From positions 66,912,352 to 66,976,351 of the forward strand of contig OY829537.1 of NCBI GenBank assembly GCA_963691705.1: DNA of 64,000 bases, read 5' to 3'. Below, in pieces: positions 46,049 through 56,776 of the stretch (within the stretch, counting starts at the first letter, position 1; every line of letters starts with the position of its first letter). The notes under the pieces were generated by a model that was given only the letters and a program-made list of their open reading frames with translations, was not told the origin of the DNA and did no database searches. Source of the DNA: Viola odorata (Eukaryota; Streptophyta; Magnoliopsida; Malpighiales; Violaceae). The translations under genes and the position numbers were made by a program.

Positions 46049-46540
46049 TGATAACAATAGAGGCAATTCCAGGGGCATTGTCGTCTTTACACTCAGCGAT
46101 AAGGCCGGATCACTGTAGCTCCTATCGGGTGCGCCTCACCAAAGATGTCGCCCTTCACCAAGCGAGGAACCTTGGGATGGTCGACATCAGCGCGGGGGGG
46201 GGGGTCTCACGCGTCATCTACCCATGCGTACGACATTATCCCATCCCAAGTCAGCCATGACGTCCCTCGAGGCATTATCTTCCCTAGGTAACACCCACCC
46301 CCTAGAGGTAACGCTCGCCTTTGCGCCTATAAATACCCAACCATTCAAGATGAGAGGTAAGCCTATGATTGCTGGTTGAACCCCTGCCATTTGGAACAGC
46401 CATACTGACTTAAGCATCGGAGTGTCTATGCTAGTGCCCCCCCGCCGCCGCCACTTTGCAGGTACACTGGACGACAAGCACAGTAACCTCAAGAGGTCGT
46501 GGTCCTCACCCCTGGTTCCCCAGAAGTTCGAATCTTATCA
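46049..46540 (+). repeat. 3' LTR of element H
   Basis: This is the 492-bp partner of 30567-31058, with its own TATAAATA at 46328-46335. The main length and sequence differences are in a G/C-run near 46195-46205 and in 46425-46450 (GCCCCCCCGCCGCCGCC against GGAGGGGGGGCTCCAGCG). Confidence 0.92.
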
Positions 46541-46545
46541 TTATG

Positions 46546-47727
46546 GAATGAGTGTCTTTTCCTTACTTTATACATCCAAAGGCGTCAAACGGCTATCACC
46601 TACAATTAAAATGACCTTCCCCGAAATAATGTGATATATGGAGCTTATGAAGGACCTAGCCCTTAGAGTTGGCTCAGGAACACACTCGAATATGGACAAA
46701 AGCAAGATGTTACCATGGATAGGGAGGAGTGGAGCACGACAGTTTCGTTATAAACATGCACAAAATTTGAAGACCACAAGATTGTAAAACGGAAAGTAAT
46801 ACGCGCATGTCTCACACGCAAATGGCCAACAATGATTACAAGCTTCAGGGTAATCACAACTTAGTCAAACTTCATCGTCCAAAGACTGAATGTCAATATA
46901 TAAGAGTAAGCCACATGGTGCTACAAAAGTCCCAAGGAAAGCCTCCAAAAGGCCACATTTGTCTCCCAAGTGGGTGTCTGGCGGTATGCCGCCTGGAGTC
47001 TAGCGGCATGCCGCTAGCTTTGACCTGGATGTTTGGAAAATGTGAATTTCTGGCGGTATGCCGCCTGAAGCCGAGCAGCTTCAACTTGAATTGGAAAAAA
47101 ATGGGATTTTCTGGCGGCATGCCACTAGCTTCGGCTCCAACATGTACAAAAATGAGAATTCCTGGTGGTATGCCGCCAGCTTCGGCCAAGAAATTCTTCA
47201 AGTACTTTTTGGCCTTCGAATGTTGCCCGTTCATCGTCAAAGTGACTCCAAGCATGATCGTATCATCATTGCTCCTCGTAGCTCCAATTTGTAGTATGAC
47301 CTTCGTCGCTCTACTCCTCGTGTTGGGTCCCGTTGGCATGAGGTCTCGCTCTTCAAGTGATGATATGTTCATGAACACATCACAAATAGAGAATTTCCTA
47401 ACGTGATAATGTTAGCTACTTGCGGGGATTTGTTTCAGAGGTTTTGTTCGTTACATTCAAGATCGCATTACGTCATTGGAATGAATAAAAGCTTCCTTCG
47501 TATCCCTACCGAAAATGCCAATCCAAGATGCGTTGTCTTCTCATTCGTCGTAAAAGTATTGAGTGAAAGTGTGGCCGAAAGAGTGAACAAGCAACGTGGA
47601 GGCCTCGGGATTGCATAGCCTATACTTACTATTATTTTTCACTTGTCATTTTTCAAGTTAAACAATAGCTCCCAGAAAACAAACTACTCCACATAGGCTC
47701 CCCACAACTAGACTTCAAGCATGAAAA
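46546..47727 (+). mobile_element. 5' leader of element A, resumed after H
   Basis: Element A continues after the second copy of the TTATG target. No convincing protein is encoded before the gag start at 47728. Overlapping frames exist on both strands at about 46807-47406, but both read through the palindromic motif cluster at 46980-47179 and have no known pattern. The segment may include the lost end of ORF1. Confidence 0.55.
46980..47179. repeat. Cluster of five GCGG(T/C)ATGCCGC palindromes
   Basis: GGCGGTATGCCGCC occurs at 46980-46993 and 47052-47065. A perfect 18-bp palindrome, CTAGCGGCATGCCGCTAG, occurs at 47000-47017. Weaker forms start at 47113 (GGCGGCATGCCA) and 47162 (CTGGTGGTATGCCGCCAG). 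The sequence between them is also partly repeated (TAGCTTCGGC). Confidence 0.8.
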
Positions 47728-48537
47728 ATGGCCGAACAAGCTAAGACAGAAGAAGCATTGGCGGGTAGAATAGCAGAGTTAGAAGAACAAGTTAGGGTTA
47801 CTACAGAAAGGGCCGCGCAGGCCGAAAAAGAGCGAGATGAGGCCACCACTGAGTTCCCACCTGGTTTTTGTCCCATTCAAATAATGGGACCTACCTCTTC
47901 ATCCGCTGTTGTTAGTTCTTTGATGCCCCAATCATTTTTCGGTCCTGGGGGTCAATGGAAATGGGTTGATCCCTTCATCGTACCTACCACCACAAATCTT
48001 GTAGTTAACACAGGTGAAGAAATTATTGCATCTCTTCAGCACACTTTGGCTAATCCCACCTTGGACTCTGGTAAAAATCAGATCCATCAGGAATCCTAGT
48101 ATCTCCACCCACCTCAGAGCCACTCTACTCAAGCCATGATTCCTGAACCTTCAGGGATTCGGCCTCCTATTGTCCATCAGACACCATAGTTCCCGTCTGA
48201 ACCTCTACTACCCTTTGGTCCTAGCGTTCTCATCACAGAAAGGCTAAACATGGATAGATTGAGCATGTTAGAAGAAAGGCTCAGAGCTATTGAAGGAACT
48301 GATCCCTTCGACCCTACGGGTCTCGCCGACATGTGCATGGTCTCATGGATCATAATGCCTCCGAAATACAAGATTCTAGATTTTGAGAAGTATACTGGGA
48401 TCGAGTGCCCGAAAACTCACCTCAAGGCCTACTGTAACAAAATGGTCGAGATGATACACAACGTGCCCTTGTTGATCCATCTGTTCAGGGAGAGTTTGGC
48501 CAAGCATGCTTTGACTTGGTACATGGGCCTAGACCGG
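47728..48537 (+). pseudogene. Ogre-type gag of A, N-terminal part
   Basis: The start is ATG 47728 (MAEQAKTEEALAGRIAELEE), beginning with a coiled coil. The frame has TAG stops at about 48097 and 48187. The Ogre gag core is visible: MLEERLRAIEGTDPFDP, MPPKYKILDFEKYTG, KTHLKAYCNKMVEM and LAKHALTWYMGLDR. The frame is cut at 48537 by a hAT-type element whose 8-bp target duplication ends here. The same frame resumes at 49522. Confidence 0.88.
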
Positions 48538-49513
48538 TAGGGTTGGCAATTTGCGCCCGCACCCGCGGATACCCGCCGGATACCCGCAATTGCGGGTGGA
48601 TATTACCCGCACATTGTGGGTATTTTGTGGGTATGGATTTACCCGCACCCGCAAAGTGCGGGTATGGGTAGTCCTTACCCGCACCGCAACCCGCACTAAA
48701 TACTCGCAAAATGCGGGTATGGATACCCGCAATAATACCTTGATGGGCCAGCCTAACACCCATCAGCCCATATTCTCCTCCTTCCTTCCTAATAGGCCGA
48801 CCTATTGGCCAAGCCCAAACCTTAACAAATAACATTTACCCTAACCCAAACAAACACAACCCATCTCTTCTTCCCCTTTCCTGCCGCCGGACACCATACC
48901 CAAACTACCTCTTCTTTCTCCTTTCCTGCACAACAAATAAATAAACAAACATCATGGCAAACAGAAAAATAGAGGGGATTACTGTATCGGCGTAGCGATG
49001 GTGCCGTGGTGAGGGAGTAAGCGGCAATTGGCAGCGGTTGAGAGGTGGCTGTTCGGGGCTGGGCTACGGCGGATCGGGGCTGGGCTGGCGACGGCGCAGC
49101 AAGGGTGAGGCGGCGGCGGATCAGCGGCAACGGTGATGGCTGCGACGGCGGTGAGGAATGTTTTTGTGTTTAATAGATTTTGGAATGATTTTGGGTAATT
49201 TGGTGGTTGATTGATGATTTGGGTTAGATTTGATGATGGTTAGGTTGCTGATTTGATGATGGTTAGATTGCCCCCCTCGGTTTCTGCTCCGGCGCCGTCT
49301 TTGCAGCGGTCGCGGTAATTTTTAACAAGGAAGATGATATTGCGGGTATCAGATCTGTGGGTATCAGATCTGCGGGTATCCGCGGGTATTACCCGCGGGT
49401 ACAATTTGCTTGATCTTACCCGACCCGCGCGGGTGCGGGTGCGGGTATGGATTACCCGCAGATTTGCGGGCGCGGGTATGGATAGTGCCTTACCCGCTCA
49501 ATTGCCAACCCTA
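48538..49513. mobile_element. hAT-type non-autonomous element 1
   Basis: A 976-bp element with perfect 13-bp terminal inverted repeats (TAGGGTTGGCAAT at 48538, ATTGCCAACCCTA ending at 49513). The 8-bp duplication TAGACCGG lies at 48530-48537 and 49514-49521. TIR sequence and TSD length are those of hAT. Both sub-terminal zones (48550-48735 and 49340-49500) are packed with ACCCGC/GCGGGT, a dozen or more copies on the left. The interior (48800-49330) is GC-rich and unrelated to hAT element 2. It encodes no transposase. It interrupts gag of element A. Confidence 0.93.
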
Positions 49514-49521
49514 TAGACCGG

Positions 49522-49659
49522 GCCAAGATTAAGATATGGAGGGATTTATCCGATGCTTTCTTCAAGCAATACAAGTCCAACATGGAGGTAGCACCGGACC
49601 CCTCCGATCTTCAGGATATAGAGAAGAAAATTGGTGAATCGGTGAAGACCTACGCTCAG
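49522..49659 (+). pseudogene. Ogre-type gag of A, middle fragment
   Basis: This 138-bp piece of gag lies between the hAT-type element and solo LTR F. It reads AKIKIWRDLSDAFFKQYKSN and then KIGESVKTYAQ. That is the conserved core after the WYMGL motif, in the same frame as both neighbours once the target duplications are discounted. Confidence 0.88.
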
Positions 49660-51680
49660 TGTCGCACCCCCTTTTTGGATTTTATTATGCGACGCGGGTT
49701 TGGGACGAGATGTGAGACGAAATCAGACTCATCTCACATAGTGCAATGAAGTCGCCATCGTGTTTTGTTTCTAAGGTTTAGGGAAATTTGTTGTCATGGG
49801 ATAAAATAAAAAGCTAAGGCAAAATGGGTCTGAACCCGAGAACAGGGGTTCGGGGTCGTATTATGGACTCGGGAATGTGTTAGGTACCCGAGTCACATCC
49901 TAAAAAGGTTACCGGATAAGAGGTGTTTAAAATCATGTTTGAAAAATAAAAAGTCCTACTTTAGTGATCATGCCCAATGAATTAATAAAATTCCAACAAT
50001 TTTAAATATTTATGTATACATGCATGTGTGCGAAAAAAGCGTGAAATAAATAGAAGGGTGAGAAATGTTTACTTGTGAAGGGTATGGGCAGTTGTACCCA
50101 TTTTGATTGAGATTACCGGTACGAGGTGAGGATAGACGCATAAATAGTTGATGATTTGTATGCGTGCGAAAATGTTTGATTTAAACAAGCATGAGTAGGA
50201 AAATAAACAAGCATACGAAAAATAAATAGTGCGAGTGCAGAAATAAATAAACAGTACAAGTTTGATTACATGACACGAAGAAACGACGGGCCGAAAAATT
50301 AGGATGCGCCAGGCTGGGCCCACAACTGGGTCAAGCCCAGCCCAGCTGATAGGCTGGTGGGCTAAAGCAACCCATCCTCTCCCTTCACGCGCTGGGCCTT
50401 CGGCCCAGCCTTTTCTTCTTAGGCGCGCGCGCATGAGGCGCTCTTCTTGGATGGGCCTGCGCGGCCCAGGCAAACATTTGGAGAGAGTCGTTGCTCATCG
50501 GCACTCCTATCGGCGACGAGGGTCCGGCCAACCACCATGAAAACAAATAAAATTTACAACAAAATAACCCTTACAGTAACAGAAATTCAACTAAACGATT
50601 ACAACAAGTTAATTTAAACAACAATGACCAGGAATTTAATTAAAATGGAAATTAAAAAAACTTGAAATATGCCCGAATTAGTCAACAATTAGACGCGACA
50701 AAGTAGTGCGATTAATATATGAATTAAATAGAGTTTATTTAAAATCTAAGAAAGCAATTAGCTTCTTCAAAACACAAATAAATTTTTTTTTTTAAAAGTT
50801 GGCAGAGAAAGGGCTTTTAAAACGAAAGTTTTGAAAAGCTAGAGAGAGAGAGCTTCAACCTTTGTTGAGCCAAATTCTAGTGAGAGCTTTAGAGGATGTT
50901 TTTGTGTTTGTGAAGATAAATGAAGGAGTTTGCTTGCTATTTACAGGGGCGAAGAGAGGGAAACGACAAACGTGCTACAAGGTGCAGAAAAAGAAGCTGA
51001 CGCCAAATGAAAAATGGTGTGAGGTGGTGTGTAGCACAGTTGCAAAATGAATATGCATTAAATGCCTGTGAAGTGCAGTGACAGGGGAGAGGAGCATGCA
51101 TGAACCCTTATGCTTAAATAGAGAGTCGTTGGATGAAGAGAAAAGAGAGGTCAACACTTGATCAATGGCTAAGATGAGTTGACCTTTGGGAAATGTTTAA
51201 TATTTATTTAATTGGTTCGAACTATCACCACGAGGAATCTTGCTTGAAATGAATAAAATCCCGAACCAAAAATACTAAAACATACAATAAAATGAAACAA
51301 AATAAATAGCAGTCAGTAAATAAAGAAAAAGTTCGGTTTAAGGTTTGAATTTACTCTTTAAAAGTTCGAACGAAAAATAAATGCTATAGCAAAGTAAATT
51401 GAATAAAACAAATGAGATGACGTGAAAGAAAATAATAGTAGATAATTTTCAATTAAAGAAAGAAGGCGTCCAATCTATGGTCCGAGGAAATTTACTCGGG
51501 ATCGATAGAAGTTTGAACGAAAAGATAGTAAAAATACGAAAAAACTAAAATGACACGAAATGGTACGAAATATTAAAATAAATAGCCAAAGATCAAAAAT
51601 TAATAGAATTTCAATTTAAATGGCTAATAATGCGATGAGCGATAAAAGTGCAAAAATGCGTCAAAAATCGGGTAGCAACA
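49660..51680 (-). mobile_element. Solo LTR F (antisense) in gag of A
   Basis: It begins TGTCGCACCCCC at 49660 and ends GGGTAGCAACA at 51680, with CTCAG at 49655-49659 and 51681-51685. The 2021 bp contain the family block (49770-49930) and a GC-rich part at 50320-50480. The usual promoter word TATAAATA is TGTAAATA here (about 50938-50945), so its TATA box is mutated. No interior sequence is attached. Confidence 0.92.
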
Positions 51681-51685
51681 CTCAG

Positions 51686-52695
51686 AGATGCAGGGAGTTA
51701 GCCGCCAGGATTTCTCCTCCGCTACGCGACAAAGAGCTCATAGCCATCTTTGTGAACACTTTCAAAGCCCCTTACTACACCTACCTTATCTCCAATCCCT
51801 CGAATAAATTTTTCGACATTGTTCTAATAGCGAAAAGAGTCGAACAAGGGATCAAGACAGGGAGAATCATCGTTCCCACTCCCGAGGCAACACTTAAGAA
51901 AACACCTCCCGTGAAGAAGGAGGTCAGCTTTGTATCTCACTAGCCCAACTATAGACAACCCTTTGCACCACCGCCATACCACGCGCCATTTCTATACCTA
52001 TCGCCATTTTGTCCTCCATCGATGCCCATTGCTAATGTGGCTCCGCACCATTCCCACCTTACCCATATCCTCCACCACAAATACCGCAACCTGCACAACC
52101 TAGACCATATAACCCACCAAAGAACCCTAACAACTAGGTTGCTCAAGGTAACCGTTGGAATCGGGAACCACCGCCACCTCTTCCGCTTCCCTCGGGGGAA
52201 ATTTACAAGCACCTTTTGGCAGCCGGACAGATCGTGTCAATCCCGGCCCAACCCCAGCTACCTCCTTACCCGAAATGGTATGACCTCAATGCAAAGTGCG
52301 AATACCATGCTGGAGCTCCGGGCCACACAATGGAAAATTGCTTCGTGTTTAAAATGACGGTGCAACAATTGGTTAAAAGTGGATGGGTCTCCTTTGAAGG
52401 AATAGCCAAAGGACCCAACACCACCACCAACCCTCTCCTAAACCACGCTCAAGGAAGCGGAGGGGTAAATTCTATCTCGACAGAAGACATCGACGATTCT
52501 CTCCTTCTCGTGTTGGGATTGCCCAGAGAAAGACTTTTCATCGCGTTGGTCGAAAGTGGTCATCTACCGTGCTTTGAAGAAGGTTTGAGCGCTTGCTTAT
52601 TTTGCCGACAGGCAAGTGGTCATGAAATCCAAAATTGTGGATTTTTCGTGGAAAAAGTGAAACATACTTGTGGATTTCGGGGTTATACAAGTTGA
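51686..52695 (+). pseudogene. Ogre-type gag of A, C-terminal part
   Basis: Gag resumes with RCRELAARISPPLRDKEL and FVNTFKAPYYTYL, reaching a TAG at 51941. A Pro/Tyr-rich stretch follows, then a change of frame. Next is LPPYPKWYDLNAKCEYHAGA, with a zinc-knuckle-like C-EYH-GH-C pattern (CEYHAGAPGHTMENC) at about 52297-52341, then VKSGWVSFEG. This order is standard for Ogre gag. The segment has at least one stop and one frameshift. Confidence 0.85.
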
Positions 52696-52792
52696 AAAGA
52701 AAACCCGAGGGGTAGAGGAAGTTAGTACTATTAGGGATGGACCTCCGACCCCATATACGTTCAAATGTATGGCCTAAACCGAGGCTCCCGTC

Positions 52793-54283
52793 ATGACTCC
52801 ACTGAAGTTAGTGTTCAAGTTCACTCAGAACACTCCTAGCCAAGACTTACACGCCGTTCCATTCGACTATGGATACACGGTCATCACGACTCCTCTCTTC
52901 GCCACGTCAATGGCCGAAATCTTTAATATTGGAGGCATGACCCGTACCGGGAGGTGTTACATTTCTGAGGAGGTTGAGAAATAAAGGCAAGCCAAAGGGA
53001 AGGGTCCGTTGATTCCCGAGGAGGTAGTGGAAAAAATGCAAGGGGTGAATGAACCCATGACGGAAGGTGATGCGGCCAAATTCCTAAGAATGATGAAGAG
53101 AAGTGAGTTCAACGTCATCGAACAGTTGAAGAAAACTCCAGCTCGCATCTCCATCATGGAGTTAATTCTCACGTCGGAACCTCATCGTCAATCTCTCTTG
53201 AAGGTCTTGAATGAGGCTTTCGTAACCAAGGACATCACCATAGAAGGGGTGGAAAACCTCGTTGGGAGGATCCAAGCGTTGAGCACCATCACCTTTTCTA
53301 AGGGAGAAATCGACCCAATAGGGATAAGTCACAACAAGGCCCTCTACATAACGGTAGAATGTAAGGGCCACGTCATAGCGAAGGCCCTGATTGATAATGG
53401 GTCTGCATTGAATGTCATGCCCAAGCATGTCCTCGAACAATTGTCGATCGACATGGCTCTTTTGAAGCCAAGGGGGTTGATGGCCCGAGCTTTCGACGAA
53501 ACTATCCGTGAGATCATCGGGAACTTTGAGTTGGACGTGGTGATCGGGCCCCACACGTTCGCCTTAACTTTCCAAATCATGGAAATCCAGCCCACATACA
53601 ACATGCTTTTTGGGCGACTTTGGATCCACGCGGCAGGAGCCGTTCCTTCTTCTTTACATCAATGCGTCAAATATGTAAAGGACGACGTCCTCGTCATGAT
53701 AAGAGCAGAGGAAGTGTTGATCTTAGCGAGGCATTATTTCGTGCCCTATATCAAAGACACCAAAACGTTTGAGAGCTCATTCCAAGCCATCGAAATAGTG
53801 AACGCGGAATGGATAGAGGAGGGGTCAGCCATCCCCAAAGCCCAAATTCCCGAAGAGTCTGCGCTAGCCGGCAATGTAACATTGAAAGACGACTCTCAGC
53901 TAGGGAAAAGGCTAAGAGCCATGCTATAGGGAGCAAAGAGTGTAGCATCTCCTAAGAATTTCGGAGACCGTTTTAGGTTGGGATATCAACCAAGCAAGGC
54001 CGATTTCGTTAGGATCTCTAAGGAAAAGAAGGAAAGGCAATTAACCAAGTTGTTTGGGCGTCCAACGCCTTTCTATGGCATGAGTATCCCGCACATCAGA
54101 ACCACTTTCCCTTTCGCAGCCAAAATCGTCAACTCGGATTCGACCATGGTTGGTATAGCTCCGGATTTCAATATTTTCACTCTAGGAGAAGAAGAATCGT
54201 CTCAGAGCTTGTCCATTTTCGTGAAGTCTGGGGCCCCTGTGTGCAATTGGACCGCCACCATGCTTCCTGATATCTCTCTGTAA
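52793..54283 (+). pseudogene. Ogre-type protease region of A; pol absent downstream
   Basis: The frame 52793-52984 (ending near GGMTRTGRCYISEE) is broken by TAA at 52982 and continues to 53929. It contains FLRMMKRSEFNVIEQLKKTP, LKVLNEAFVTKDITIE and the retropepsin site AKALIDNGSALNVMP, then YNMLFGRLWIHAAGAVPSSL. The last frame (53978-54283, GYQPSKADFVRISKEKKERQ) is the linker that precedes reverse transcriptase in complete Ogre elements. Here it ends in TAA, followed by AT-rich sequence. The family therefore looks non-autonomous: packaging and processing genes only. Confidence 0.88.
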
Positions 54284-56336
54284 TTTCTTTTTCAAAAAAA
54301 AAAACATATATGCATGCTTCGTTGTTTTTTTGCTTTCCCGAGTTTAATAAACTTTTTTTTTGTAGGAATTCACGCTCCTTTTTGTAAAAAAATAATAAAT
54401 ATATGCAAGCCTTTTTCCAATCAATAAAATGAGAACTTTTTTTAACTTGCGTGTCAAATCTTTTTAAGTTTTAAAAACAAAAGGAAGCATGGTGTCGCCG
54501 GCACCAAGGAATGGTTCGGGTTGTAAAAAACTGTGTTTTAACTAACCCCACTAATCAAATGCTAAGTTTTACAGGAAGATAATAGTGATAGATGTATGTT
54601 CTCCTAGGAACTTAATCAAACACATTTAAATACGTAATGCTCTCTCCGTACACAAACGGGGATCATAAGGAGTCCATCTACATCTAGAACACTATTCAAC
54701 CGTGATTGGCTATGATAGAACTGTTAGAAACGTTTGCGGCAATACTATTATCCAATTTGAGTAGAGGCTGAATACTGGCCTACATCACGAAGCTTATTCT
54801 CCGTTGGTGAACCTGTTAGATCGTTGGCTATTGCTCGCCGCAACTATTCAGGGAAGTTCATTTTTTTCTCTTACCGCTTTAAATTTTAACCATTGCACAT
54901 TCACCACATGCGTCCCTTTTTCTACACTAGGAGGGCGATATTTTTACATAGAACTGTTAAAATTTTCCGAGCTATGTGATTAATTTTTTTTTTGTCTTAT
55001 TAGGGTAAAAATCTATACTACCCTTAAATTTTCAAACCTCACGTAAATTGAATTTTTCATGCTCATCATTTTATTGCGTCACGGATAACTTGTGTATTCA
55101 TTAGAAATTATATGACATACATGATTTTATCTATTAGCTCTTATATTCATGATATGTTTTAGACGTACGCAGTCACAAATATATCCCTGTGAGCATTTTG
55201 GGCCTTCACGCCTTATTTCTTTCATGAGTGCAAATGCTAAACTAAGTGCTAGTTAGATCTGCATAATATCCAGGGTACATGCACCATCAGACATGGGATA
55301 ATAGTAAGATGACATTGGACTTTGCTCCTTCTTCCCCTTTTGAGTCGTTCACCCTCGAACGCTTATCTCCATACACCATTTTACATTTGTCAAACCACTT
55401 AAAAGCCTTTTTCTAAACACATCGTGAATGAGTAGTGCTCGATTGAGGTTGCCAACTAAAACGCCAGAAGTATGTTTCACAAATCAGCAGGATGAAAAGG
55501 AAACCCTCAAAGGTTGATGGTCTGTGCTAATGCATAGAGAAGCGACAAGAATTGAAGGCCGCTGCCTAAAAAAAAAATCAAAACAAAGAAAATCGTACTT
55601 GCTTCGTTTGTTGTTTGTATTTACATCTGAAAGAAGAAGAAAAAGGGGGAAAAAGAAAGAAAATCCATGTGCATCTTTCACTTGGATTGACGTTGCAAAT
55701 TTAATTTTTGTACTATGTTTATTGCATTTTTATGAGTGTAAACACGTACCGTTGTTTTCGAGCGTGACCGCAAACACTAATATTTGGTGAGGACTGCTTA
55801 CGGCTACATGTCATGCGAAAGTCTTGTTCTTGAGGCCGTTATTTCCTGAGCAAGAGGCAGACGTTATCTAGACTTGTATCAATCATGTTTATATGACGAA
55901 AATTGGATAAACATGTTTTCCAAAATGCTTGAATATATTTCCCCTCAACAAAGAGTTCTTTTTTATCCTGACAAAAAGCTTGGGGGCAAGCCGAAATTTA
56001 AGCATGGAAAATGCGATATTTCTCAAATATGCCATTTTGCTTCCTTCCCCATCCGTGTCGCTACTTGGTGTTTGATTCTTCCCTATTTGCAGGACACAGA
56101 TATGCTTCAGTGGAATTTCGCGCATGTAAATGGGTTTCGTTGAGAAAATTGTTGTAATACCCTCGTCATGGATTTCCACCAAATAAATCCGATCAAGTTA
56201 TGAAAAAGCGGAGCCACCATCTAGGGCAACAATACGCAAATTCACAAGATATCTAACTTGAACCATCAATATCCGAGCAAAGGTACGTTACTATCCACCA
56301 AAGGTACGTTCCAATTCTCATTTACATTTTTGTATA

Positions 56337-56640
56337 AAGTATGACTACGAGTGCTACCCTCGCCCTACGTGTTATATTTTATGCATTTTATTTATAGCGT
56401 ATGGACTACGAGTGCTACCCTCGCCCTACGTCATTTACTTTTCTGTCAAAGCGTATGGATTGCGAGTGCTACCCTCGCCCTACGTGATTTACTTTTCTGT
56501 CAAAGCGTATGGACTGCGAGTGCTAACCTCGCCCTACGTTATTTAGATTCCTACATAATTACTACTCCTCCTTGAGCGACTTAATCTACTTTCTTGCAAC
56601 AACGTACGAACTGCGAGTGCTACCCTCACCCTACGTCATT
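56337..56640. repeat. Five-copy tandem repeat in the 3' UTR of A
   Basis: Units start at about 56337, 56398, 56452, 56506 and 56601. They share GCGTATGGACTGCGAGTGCT followed by ACCCTCGCCCTACGT, then an AT-rich tail such as CATTTACTTTTCTGTCAAA. The period is 54 bp for the clean units. The unit is unlike the TGTCACTCTGGGAGGAGG array at the equivalent place in element D. Confidence 0.9.
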
Positions 56641-56760
56641 TACATTTCCGCAATTCATTTTTCAAATAGGTTATGATGCATTCAAAACATGGTAATACTT
56701 GGGGCAACCGTCTTTACTACTTATCAAAAATTTCAGTTGCACTGTATTTTTGATCAGACG

Positions 56761-56776
56761 GTAAAGAGGGGGCAAC
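56761..56776 (+). other. Polypurine tract of element A
   Basis: GTAAAGAGGGGGCAAC directly precedes the 3' LTR start TGTTGC at 56777, and is the same type as the tract of D. Confidence 0.85.

Larger units (their letters stand above)
30567..46540 (+). mobile_element. Retand/Tat-like Ty3/gypsy element H with antisense gene cluster
   Basis: This is a complete 15.97-kb insertion with 492-bp LTRs at 30567-31058 and 46049-46540. Both begin TGATAACAATAG and end AATCTTATCA, with TTATG at 30562-30566 and 46541-46545. The LTRs differ by roughly 8-9% by eye, gaps included. Gag, protease, reverse transcriptase, two RNase H domains and integrase fill 31145-36666. A tandem array follows at 37131, then 7 kb with four minus-strand ORFs. 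No good polypurine tract is visible before the 3' LTR. The dual RNase H and large extra 3' region place it in the Tat lineage, nearest Retand. Confidence 0.9.
54284..56776 (+). mobile_element. 3' untranslated region of element A
   Basis: No polymerase or integrase motif was found on either strand. Parts match the interior of element D in the opposite orientation (about 54750 with 8740, and 55197-55320 with 7440-7560). The frames at 55524-55790 and 55874-56143 have no recognisable pattern. The region ends with a tandem array and the polypurine tract. Confidence 0.7.

Noticed and set aside
46807..47406. Overlapping frames of 199 and 161 codons on opposite strands
   Set aside because: Both read through the palindromic repeats. 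Neither has a recognisable domain or a start context that favours it.
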